Source: Krasilnikovia cinnamomea (lineage in GTDB: Bacteria > Actinomycetota > Actinomycetes > Mycobacteriales > Micromonosporaceae). Taken from it: DNA of 64,000 nucleotides. Below, piece by piece: positions 7,058 through 14,850 of this stretch. Position 1 is the first letter of the stretch, and each line of letters opens with the position of its first letter. The translations under genes and the position numbers were made by a program. The notes below the pieces were generated by a model. It did not search any database, was not told where the DNA came from, and worked only from the letters and a program-made list of their open reading frames with translations. The stretch spans positions 248,001 to 312,000 of the forward strand of contig NZ_SHKY01000001.1 of NCBI RefSeq assembly GCF_004217545.1, given 5' to 3'.

Positions 7058-9661
7058 GTGGTGATGCAGTACGGCTTGGGTGTCGACCTCGGCACCACCC
7101 AGACCGCGGCCGCGGTACGCGTCGACGGCCAGGTCGAGGTGCTGCGCCTGGGCGGGCGGCGCGCGGAGATCCCGTCGCTGGTGTTCGTGAAGCCCGACGG
7201 CGGGCTGCTCGTCGGCGACGCGGCGGAACGGCGCGGTCTGGCCGAGCCCGCCCGGCTGGCCCGCGAGTTCAAGCGGCGCATCGGCGACCCCGTGCCGATC
7301 CTGGTGGGCGGCGCGCCGTTCTCGGCGCACGCGCTGACCGCGAAGCTGCTGCGGCACGTCCTGGACACGGTCACCCAGTTGCAGGACGCACCGCCCGCCA
7401 CGGTCACCGTCACCCACCCCGCGAACTGGGGTCCGTACAAGCGTGAGCAGCTCGACCAGGCGATCCGGCTGGCCGACGCGGGGCCGGTGCTGCTGCGTAC
7501 CGAGCCGGAGGCGGCCGCGCTGCAGCACGCCACGGCCCGCCGGATCGCCCCGGGCGAGGCCGTCGCCGTGTACGACCTGGGCGGCGGCACGTTCGACGCG
7601 GCCGTGCTGCGCCGTGACGGCGACGACTTCGTGCTGCTCGGCGAGCCCGAGGGCGTCGAGCAGCTCGGCGGGGCGGACTTCGACGAGGCGGTCTTCGGCC
7701 ATGTGATCGAGGTGCTGGGCAGCAAGGCGGAGGGCCTGGACCCGAACGACCCCGAGGTGGTCACCGCGCTGGCCCGGCTGCGCCGCGACTGCGTCGAGGC
7801 CAAGGAGGCGCTGTCGTTCGACACCGAGGTGATGATCCCGGTGGCGTTGCCCGGCCTGCACACCCGGATCCGGCTCAACCGGTCGGAACTCGAGGCGATG
7901 ATCGCACCGTCGCTCGAGGACACCGTGGCCGCCATGCACCGGGCACTGCGCTCCGCGCAGCTCGCGCCCGCCGACCTGAGCGCGGTGCTGCTGGCGGGTG
8001 GCTCGTCCCGGATCCCGCTGGTCGCGCAGCTGCTGTCGACCGCGTTCGAACGGCCGGTGGTCGCCGACCCGCACCCCGAGCACAGCATCGCGATGGGCGC
8101 GGCCGTCGCCACCGCGGCGACCTCGGGGGCTGCGGCACGGCCGGCACCGCCGGCGTCCGACGGGCCGGTATCGCCGGTGCGCGGCCCGGCCGACACGCTT
8201 GTCGAGCCGTTGACGCAGCCCCACGGTACGGCGCACGCCGCCACCGCCGTGCCGCCGGTCGTGCCCGGCGTGGGCGGCGCCCGTCCAGCCGAGGAGGACA
8301 CCACCCTGGTCACGCCGGGTCCCGCAGACGCGGGAGCGGCGCAGACCGGTTCCTCCCCTGCCCCGGCCGGGGCGCAGGGCGGCGAGACGACCCCGGTCGC
8401 GTTCCGCCGGGGCACGGCCACGGTTCCCGGCAGCGGCGAGAAGGCACCGGAGCCCGGAACCGGCGCGGCGGCGCCGGCGGGAGGTGCGGCGACCGCGACA
8501 CCAGCAAGCGGCGCGGCGGGAGGTGCGGCGACCGCGACACCGGCAAGCGGCGCGGCAGGTGTCGGCGGTGGCGCGCTCGGGCGGCGTGGGCTGTCCGCGC
8601 ACCCCAGCGGCCCGACCGCGGCCTGGTCACCGGAGGCGGCGCCGAACCCGTTCGCGGCGCCGGGCACGGTGGTCCAGACGGTGCCGGGCGGCCGGTCCGG
8701 GCGGCGGACCAAGCTGCTCATCACCGCCGGGGCGATCGTGGTGGCGGTGCTGGCGGCGGGCACCGCCACGGCCATCGCGCTCAACCGTGACAAGGACTCC
8801 AGCGGCACCGGGCAGAACCCGCCGGCGGTATCCGCGCAGCCGTTCCCGACCGACGCCATGCTGATCCGCGTAGACACCGGCGGCGACCTGCCGCCCAGCC
8901 GCAAGTCCGGCGTCTACCAGCTCACCCCCGGCGGCGACGCCCGGACGAAGGTCGTCGACACGGGCTCCGACGTGCTGCCCGAGTGGTCGCACGACCGCAA
9001 ACGGATCGCCATCACCCGCAACCTCGGCGACACCAACGAGATCTGGGTGATGAACGCCGACGGCAGCGACCAGCAGAAGGTCATCGGGAACGTCACGGGC
9101 GGCCGCACCTCGTGGTCGGCCGACGACAAGAAGCTCGCGTTCATCCGCGTCGTCGACAAGGTGCCGCAGATGTTCGTCATCACCCTCGGCGAGAGCAAGC
9201 CACGCCAGCTCACCCGCTCGTCGGCGGCGAAGGACGACCCGGCCTGGTCTCCGGACGGCAAGTCCATCGCGTACTGGGTGGACGTGGACGGGGTGCGGCA
9301 GATCTACCTGCTGTCGGTCGACGACCCGCAGGAGCCGGGGCAGGCCGTCACGTCCGGGGACGACGGCCCGGCGGTCGATCCGGCGTGGACGCCGGACGGC
9401 AAGACGATCGCGTACACCAAGCAGACCGGCCCCGGGGTGTCCGACATCTGGGCGGTCGACGCGGACGGCACGGACGCGCACCAGGTCACCAACGACCCCG
9501 CGCGGGAGATGGACCCCACCTGGGCACCGGACGGCACGTGGCTGGCGTTCACCCGGGGCGAGCTGAACAAACCCCGGATCACCGTCGTCAAGGCCGACGG
9601 CTCGCAGGAGCAGACGCTGACCCCGGCGGACGCCCGCGAGGGCCATCCCTGCTGGTCCTGA
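7058..9661 (+). CDS. Hsp70-type ATPase fused through a membrane segment to a TolB-like beta-propeller
   Basis: 867 aa. Residues 1-350 are a complete Hsp70 actin-fold ATPase (GVDLGTTQT phosphate-1 loop; YDLGGGTFDAAV; LLAGGSSRIPLV). The Hsp70 substrate-binding domain is absent. Instead there is a Pro/Ala/Gly-rich linker (355-545), a transmembrane segment (about 551-573) and a C-terminal propeller built of TolB/PD40 blades (PAWSPDGKSIAYW, PTWAPDGTWLAF). The ATPase should face the cytoplasm and the propeller the outside, suggesting a transmembrane sensor or a chaperone-like switch (inference). The linker holds a 39-nt tandem duplication. GTG 7058 is chosen because of the leaderless promoter; ATG 7064 is possible. 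It converges on the dynamin pair with a 12-nt gap. Confidence 0.88.
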   Translation: MVMQYGLGVDLGTTQTAAAVRVDGQVEVLRLGGRRAEIPSLVFVKPDGGLLVGDAAERRGLAEPARLAREFKRRIGDPVPILVGGAPFSAHALTAKLLRHVLDTVTQLQDAPPATVTVTHPANWGPYKREQLDQAIRLADAGPVLLRTEPEAAALQHATARRIAPGEAVAVYDLGGGTFDAAVLRRDGDDFVLLGEPEGVEQLGGADFDEAVFGHVIEVLGSKAEGLDPNDPEVVTALARLRRDCVEAKEALSFDTEVMIPVALPGLHTRIRLNRSELEAMIAPSLEDTVAAMHRALRSAQLAPADLSAVLLAGGSSRIPLVAQLLSTAFERPVVADPHPEHSIAMGAAVATAATSGAAARPAPPASDGPVSPVRGPADTLVEPLTQPHGTAHAATAVPPVVPGVGGARPAEEDTTLVTPGPADAGAAQTGSSPAPAGAQGGETTPVAFRRGTATVPGSGEKAPEPGTGAAAPAGGAATATPASGAAGGAATATPASGAAGVGGGALGRRGLSAHPSGPTAAWSPEAAPNPFAAPGTVVQTVPGGRSGRRTKLLITAGAIVVAVLAAGTATAIALNRDKDSSGTGQNPPAVSAQPFPTDAMLIRVDTGGDLPPSRKSGVYQLTPGGDARTKVVDTGSDVLPEWSHDRKRIAITRNLGDTNEIWVMNADGSDQQKVIGNVTGGRTSWSADDKKLAFIRVVDKVPQMFVITLGESKPRQLTRSSAAKDDPAWSPDGKSIAYWVDVDGVRQIYLLSVDDPQEPGQAVTSGDDGPAVDPAWTPDGKTIAYTKQTGPGVSDIWAVDADGTDAHQVTNDPAREMDPTWAPDGTWLAFTRGELNKPRITVVKADGSQEQTLTPADAREGHPCWS
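8478..8555 (+). repeat. 39-nt tandem duplication inside the Hsp70-fusion linker
   Basis: Two adjacent 39-nt copies (8478-8516 and 8517-8555) differ by one base. They encode a repeated 13-residue Gly/Ala/Thr/Pro unit. Being in frame, the duplication changes only linker length. Confidence 0.85.
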
Positions 9662-9673
9662 GCCGGCCTGCGA

Positions 9674-11110
9674 TCAACCCGGGGCGGACCCGGCCAGGAT
9701 GCCCTCGCAACTGCGGGCCGCCGCCCGCGCCGCCGTGCGCAGCTCGCGCGGCGAGAACGGATGCTCCGCCGCCGCCTGCCAGCGGGCCAGCGCCGCGGTG
9801 GCCGCGGCGCCGATCCGCTCCGGCGGGGCGTCCGCGGGCAGGCCGAGCCGCTGGTACGGCGCACCGCCCGCCCCGCCCAGCAGCAGGTCCATTTCGGCCA
9901 GCTGCTCCGCGGAACCCGGCAGCCGCCCCGAGCGCAGCAGGTGCAGCAGGCGCAACTCGACGAACTCGTGAGCGCTGGCCCGGATCCGTTCCGCGTCGGC
10001 GGCCAGGCCGTCGGCGGACCGGCCGGCGAGGCACTCGTCGAGCACCGCCAGCGCGGAACGGGCCTTGAGCACCTCGCTGCGGCCCACGAACTGGGCCGCG
10101 AACACCTCCCGCAGCCGGTCGATGCCGCTGTGCTCGGTCAGGGCGCGGGCCAGGTCGGCGGCGTCACCGACGGCGCCCTCGCGGACCAGCCGCACCGACA
10201 GCCGCACACCGAACAGGCCCAGCCGGGCCAGCACGGCCGCGCGGGCGGACCCCGAGCCGGCGAACCGGTCCGCGGTCAGCAGCAGGTCCACGACCTCGTC
10301 CATCGGCTGTTCGGCGACCGCCGCGAGGATCCGGAACTCCTCCTCCCGCAGGGTGGCGCCGGCCGCGCCGAGCAGCCCCGCCACCGGCACCACGACCGGG
10401 CACAGCCGGCGCAGCCGTTCGTCGTGGGCGTACCGGTCGGCGACCCGGGCGGCGGCGGCCATCGCGTCGAGGCGGCAGCCGCCGATCTCGTCGGCGCGCG
10501 AGAGCACCCCGACCGCGTTGACCGGGGTGCCGCTGGACAGCCCGTCGCCGTGGAACGATTCGAGGAACCGTACGTCGCTGCCGTGCATGTGGCGCAGCAG
10601 GTAGATCACCGCGTCAGTCTGGGCGGCGCGCTCACCCTCGGCTTCCAGGAACGCCATGGTGCGCAGCGACACGTCCGTGGACAGTGACGCGATGCCGGGG
10701 GTGTCGATGAGGGTGTGCCGGCGCAGGCGGGCGCTGGGCACCCGTACCTTGAGGTGGTCGACCTGGTCGGCGGGGCGGCCCAGGTCGATGCGGATGGCGC
10801 CGCTGACCCGGCGGAACGGGCGCTGCTCCGCGGTGCCGTCGGTGAGGTGCGCGGTCACCTCGTAGGTGTGCCCGTCGGCGTACCAGGTGACGATGCGGGT
10901 GCACTCGCCGGCGTCCGTCGGGGCCAGCTCCTCCCCCACGAGCGCGTTGAGCAGGGTCGACTTGCCGGCCTTGACCTTGCCGGCGATGGCGACGCGCAGC
11001 GGCTCGTCGACGCGGCGGCGGGCGTCGGCGAGGCGGGCCCGGGCCGCGGGGTCGGGCAGCTCCGCCTGCGCCCGGTCGAGCAGGGTGCGTACCTGATCCA
11101 GCAGGGTCAT
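9674..11110 (-). CDS. Dynamin-like GTPase, second gene of a pair
   Basis: 478 aa. The GTPase domain at residues 38-300 shows G1 GKVKAGKS at 44-51, a G2 Thr region (APTDAGECTRIV), G3 DTPGIAS near 138 and a G4-like SRAD. The C-terminal part is helical and has no clear membrane segment. It overlaps the upstream GTPase gene by 4 nt (ATGA), so the two are translation-coupled. Paired bacterial dynamin-like proteins such as mycobacterial IniA/IniC and Streptomyces DynA/DynB remodel or protect the membrane as heteromers; the same is likely here. Assignment to either named pair is not justified by the sequence alone. Confidence 0.82.
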   Translation of the reverse strand: MTLLDQVRTLLDRAQAELPDPAARARLADARRRVDEPLRVAIAGKVKAGKSTLLNALVGEELAPTDAGECTRIVTWYADGHTYEVTAHLTDGTAEQRPFRRVSGAIRIDLGRPADQVDHLKVRVPSARLRRHTLIDTPGIASLSTDVSLRTMAFLEAEGERAAQTDAVIYLLRHMHGSDVRFLESFHGDGLSSGTPVNAVGVLSRADEIGGCRLDAMAAAARVADRYAHDERLRRLCPVVVPVAGLLGAAGATLREEEFRILAAVAEQPMDEVVDLLLTADRFAGSGSARAAVLARLGLFGVRLSVRLVREGAVGDAADLARALTEHSGIDRLREVFAAQFVGRSEVLKARSALAVLDECLAGRSADGLAADAERIRASAHEFVELRLLHLLRSGRLPGSAEQLAEMDLLLGGAGGAPYQRLGLPADAPPERIGAAATAALARWQAAAEHPFSPRELRTAARAAARSCEGILAGSAPG

Positions 11111-12924
11111 GAGCGGTCCAGCCGGTCGAGGCGGCGGCGCTGCTCGGCGAGGGCGTCGGCGCGGCGGGCCCGCTCGTCGTCGGGCAGGGCGGCGGTGCGG
11201 CGCACCGCCGCCGCGGTCGCCGCGGCGGAGCGCTCGATCACCTGGGCGCGGGCGGCGAACTCGTCGCGCAGGAAACGTTGGGTACGCCGGACCGCCTCGC
11301 GCGAGTCGCGTCCCACGTGGAACGTCACGTCGTCGACGTAGCGGCGCAGCTCCGCCTTAGCCTGCAGGCGCCGCTGCTGGGCCTGCCGTTCCCGCTCCGC
11401 CTTCATCAGCCGGCGCCCCAGCGTCATCCCGGCCAGCAGCCCCAGCGGCGCGGCCAGCGCCACGTTGAACAGCGCGCCGAGCGCGCCGAGCATGTAGAAG
11501 CCGCCGTACGTGACCCGCGCCGCGGTGAACGCGCCGAGGAACTGCGCCATGCCGGACTTCTCGAAGCTGACGTCCAGCTCGCCGACCTTGCGCAGCGCCA
11601 GTTCGGGCGCGGGCAGGTCGACGTCGAGGCTGTCGTATTCGATGTCGAAGCGTTCGGCGACGTCGCGGGCCAACTGCTCGGTGCGGCCCACCAGCAGCAT
11701 GAGGTTGTCCACCGCGGCGGCCGTGGCCTCGCGCGCCGCCCACGCCTGGAAGTCGCGCCAGGTGTCGCGGGGGTCGGTCTCGTCGAGCAGTTCCTCGCCG
11801 CGGCGCACCATCAGCCGCAGCCGCTCGCGCAGGTCGTGGTCGACGTCGGCGGCCAGGTCCTGGATGCCGTCGCTGAGCACGGTCTGCCAGGTGCCGCCGG
11901 ACAGCCGGGCGCTGCGCCGGCTGCGCTCGGCGTAGCGCCGCTCCAGCTGGGGCGCGGTGGCCGGCGCGGCGGCGGCCGCCTGTTCCGCGTGCACCCGTTC
12001 GCGCAGTTGCGCCACCACGAACGACAGCTCGGTCCGGGCGGTGGCCAGCGCGTTCGCGCGGGCGGCGCCGAGCACGTCGCGGCGCAGGATCTCCACCAGG
12101 GGCGGGAAACCGGACTCGGTGTTGAGGGCGGTGCTGTCGCGGGCCTGGGCCCGCATGCGCAGGAAGGACGACACGGCCACGATGGGTACGTCCAGTCCGG
12201 CGCGCGACAGATGCCCCTCGTTGATCTCGACGATGCGGCGCCACTCGGCGTACAGGTCGGTCTTGGTGACGACACAGAAGACCTGGGGGCAGCGCTCCTT
12301 GACGCGGCGCAGGAAGTCGACCTCGGGGGCGGTGAGTTCCTGCGCGGCGTCCGTGACGAACAGGGCCGCGGCGGCCAGCGGCAGCGTGGACAGGGTGAGG
12401 TTGCCCTGCGCCGAGTCGAGGCCGCCCACGCCCGGGGTGTCGATGAACGAGAGACCCGCGCCGAGCAGCCGCCGGTCCAGGCGGACCTCGACGCTGCGCG
12501 GCGCCTCGGCGTCCGGCCCGGCGGCCGCGCCCTCGGTGACGTAGCGGCGCAGCTGGTCGAAGGGCACCGGCACCTCGGTGTGGGCGCCGTTCGGGCCGGG
12601 CACCCGCAGCAGCACGGCGGGTGGGCGGCCGTAGCGCAGCACGGTCGGCACGGCGGTAACGACGTCCGAGTCGACGGGGCAGATGTCGGTGCGCAGCAGC
12701 GCGTTCACCAGGGTGCTCTTGCCCTGCTTGAACTCGCCCACCACGGCGACGGTCACGTCGTCGGCGCGCAGCCGCCGCGCGGCCTGGGCGAGGCGTTCGG
12801 CGAGGTCGGGCCGGTCCGCCTCGGCGGCCAGCCGCTGGGCGTCGGAGAACTCGGCGAGCAGGTCGGCGACCGCCGTGCCGCGCCGCTCTGCCGTCGGCGT
12901 CACCGTGGCCAACCGATCCCCCAC
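11107..12924 (-). CDS. Dynamin-like GTPase with a membrane hairpin, first gene of a pair
   Basis: 605 aa. The GTPase domain has G1 GEFKQGKS near residue 64, a Thr-containing switch (VVTAVPTVLRYG), G3 DTPGVGG near 163 and G4 TKTD. Helical stalk sequence follows. A hydrophobic region at about 470-508 (GALGALFNVALAAPLGLLAG) is the probable membrane-inserting paddle, and charged heptads complete the C-terminus. It begins at GTG 12924 and its stop overlaps the start of the partner gene. The presence of a membrane paddle in only one of the two suggests heteromer formation at the cytoplasmic membrane. Confidence 0.85.
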   Translation of the reverse strand: MGDRLATVTPTAERRGTAVADLLAEFSDAQRLAAEADRPDLAERLAQAARRLRADDVTVAVVGEFKQGKSTLVNALLRTDICPVDSDVVTAVPTVLRYGRPPAVLLRVPGPNGAHTEVPVPFDQLRRYVTEGAAAGPDAEAPRSVEVRLDRRLLGAGLSFIDTPGVGGLDSAQGNLTLSTLPLAAAALFVTDAAQELTAPEVDFLRRVKERCPQVFCVVTKTDLYAEWRRIVEINEGHLSRAGLDVPIVAVSSFLRMRAQARDSTALNTESGFPPLVEILRRDVLGAARANALATARTELSFVVAQLRERVHAEQAAAAAPATAPQLERRYAERSRRSARLSGGTWQTVLSDGIQDLAADVDHDLRERLRLMVRRGEELLDETDPRDTWRDFQAWAAREATAAAVDNLMLLVGRTEQLARDVAERFDIEYDSLDVDLPAPELALRKVGELDVSFEKSGMAQFLGAFTAARVTYGGFYMLGALGALFNVALAAPLGLLAGMTLGRRLMKAERERQAQQRRLQAKAELRRYVDDVTFHVGRDSREAVRRTQRFLRDEFAARAQVIERSAAATAAAVRRTAALPDDERARRADALAEQRRRLDRLDRS

Positions 12925-13114
12925 AATCCCCTCGACGCGGCCCTGCTCAGACCCTACGCGCCGGGGACGACGGCGGACCAGCGAGTGACCGATGGCCGAT
13001 CACGGCGCGTCCGGGCGGCGCCGCGGCATCACGGGTGGCGGCCGCGGCACCGCCGGACGGTACGGTCACCCCGGCCGAGCGGTCGGGTCATGGTCGCCGC
13101 GTTCGGGGCGGCCG

Positions 13115-13120
13115 TAGATT
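13115..13120 (+). promoter_or_regulatory. -10 box of the aidB leaderless promoter
   Basis: TAGATT, 6 nt before the aidB ATG, without a ribosome binding site. The 202-nt region 12925-13126 also has to hold the divergent promoter for the dynamin pair, for which I could not choose a box. Confidence 0.5.
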
Positions 13121-13126
13121 TGGCCG

Positions 13127-14785
13127 ATGACCACCACGACGCCGCCGGTGCCCGCCGTGACCGGGACCCACGAGGTGCTGAACCAGCCGCCGCCGCTGGT
13201 GGGTCACGACGTCGCCGCCGACCCCGCGCTGCTGGCCGCCGTCACCCGGGAGGGGGCCGGGTGGGCGGTCGACGACCTGCACCGGCTGGGCCGGCTGGCG
13301 GGCGGCGCCGAGGCGCAGCGGTGGGGCGACGAGGCCAACCGGTACGAGCCGCGGCTGCTCACCCACGACCGGTACGGCCACCGCGTCGACGAGGTCGACT
13401 TCCACCCGTCGTGGCACCGGCTGATGGACGTCGCGGTCGCCGAGGGCCTGGCCGGCGCGCCCTGGGCGGACCAGCGCCCGGGTGCCCACGTGGCCCGCGC
13501 CGCCGGCATGTACGTGTGGAGCCAGGCCGAGGCGGGCCACTCCTGCCCGATCTCGATGACCTACGCGGTGGTGCCCGCCCTGCGCAACGCGCCCGAGCTG
13601 GCCGCCGCGTACGAGCCGCTGCTGACCAGCCGCGTCTACGACGCGGGGCTGCGGGCGCCGCTGGGCAAGCGCGGCCTGCTGGCGGGCATGGGCATGACGG
13701 AGAAGCAGGGCGGTTCCGACGTACGCGCCAACACCACCACCGCCACGGCGGCCGGGGACGGCAGCTACCGGCTGCGCGGGCACAAGTGGTTCACCAGCGC
13801 GCCCATGTGCGACGTGTTCCTCGTGCTGGCGCAGGCGCCGGGCGGGCTGTCCTGTTTCCTGGTGCCGCGGGTGCTGCCGGACGGGACCCGCAACACGTTC
13901 CGCATCCAGCGGCTCAAGGACAAGCTCGGCAACCGCAGCAACGCCAGCAGCGAGCCGGAGTTCGACGACACGGTGGCGTGGCTGGTCGGCGAGGAGGGCC
14001 ACGGGGTCCGCACGATCATCGAGATGGTCTCGATGACCCGCCTGGACTGCGTGACCGGCTCGGCGTCGGGCATGCGGGCCGCGCTCGTGCAGGCGGTGCA
14101 CCACGCCCGGCACCGCAGCGCGTTCGGCGGGCCGCTGGCGGAGAAGCCGCTGATGCGTAACGTCCTGGCCGACCTGGCGGTCGAGTCGCAGGCCGCGACC
14201 GTGCTGGCGGTACGGCTGGCCGGTGCCGTGGACCGCGCCGGCCGCGGTGACGCCGGGGAGCAGGCGTTCCGCCGGCTGGCCATCGCGGTCGGCAAGTACT
14301 GGGTGTGCAAGCGCCAGCCGGCGGTCGTCGGCGAGGCCCTCGAATGCCTGGGCGGCAACGGGTACGTGGAGGATTCCGGGCTGCCCCGGCTCTACCGTGA
14401 CGCCCCGCTGAACTCGATCTGGGAGGGCTCCGGCAACGTGCAGGCCCTCGACGTGCTGCGGGCGCTGCGGCGCGAACCGGACAGTCTGGGCGCGTTCTTC
14501 GCGGAGGTGGACGCGGCGGGCGGCGCCGACCGGCGGCTCGACGAGGCGGCCGCCGGGCTGCGCGACATGCTCACCGAGCGGGCGGATCCGGAGGGCCAGG
14601 CCCGGCGGGTGGTGGAACGCATGGCGCTGGTGTTGCAGGGGTCACTGCTGGTGCGGCACGCCCCGGCCCCGGTGGCCGACGCGTTCTGCCGGAGCCGGCT
14701 GGCCGGGGACGCGGGGCTGGCCTTCGGCACCCTGCCGCGAGGCATCGACACGGCTGCGCTGGTGGAGCAGGCCGTCCCCGTGTAG
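13127..14785 (+). CDS. aidB: AidB-like acyl-CoA dehydrogenase
   Basis: 552 aa, the length of the AidB subfamily, which is longer than ordinary acyl-CoA dehydrogenases. Seen: an N-terminal AidB-type segment (THEVLNQPPPLVGHD), the flavin-binding MTEKQGGSDVRANTT block near residue 190, HKWFTSAPMCD, and a C-terminal domain with ALECLGGNGYVE and SIWEGSGN. E. coli AidB is a flavoprotein induced in the response to alkylation; its true substrate is unsettled. It is probably cytoplasmic. It is read from a leaderless promoter and followed at 65 nt by the GGDEF-EAL gene. Confidence 0.88.
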   Translation: MTTTTPPVPAVTGTHEVLNQPPPLVGHDVAADPALLAAVTREGAGWAVDDLHRLGRLAGGAEAQRWGDEANRYEPRLLTHDRYGHRVDEVDFHPSWHRLMDVAVAEGLAGAPWADQRPGAHVARAAGMYVWSQAEAGHSCPISMTYAVVPALRNAPELAAAYEPLLTSRVYDAGLRAPLGKRGLLAGMGMTEKQGGSDVRANTTTATAAGDGSYRLRGHKWFTSAPMCDVFLVLAQAPGGLSCFLVPRVLPDGTRNTFRIQRLKDKLGNRSNASSEPEFDDTVAWLVGEEGHGVRTIIEMVSMTRLDCVTGSASGMRAALVQAVHHARHRSAFGGPLAEKPLMRNVLADLAVESQAATVLAVRLAGAVDRAGRGDAGEQAFRRLAIAVGKYWVCKRQPAVVGEALECLGGNGYVEDSGLPRLYRDAPLNSIWEGSGNVQALDVLRALRREPDSLGAFFAEVDAAGGADRRLDEAAAGLRDMLTERADPEGQARRVVERMALVLQGSLLVRHAPAPVADAFCRSRLAGDAGLAFGTLPRGIDTAALVEQAVPV

Positions 14786-14850
14786 CCGGGAGCACGACAC
14801 ACGCGCTCAAGGGAACCTCAACTGAGCAGGCGCCGGGCCGATGGCACGAT

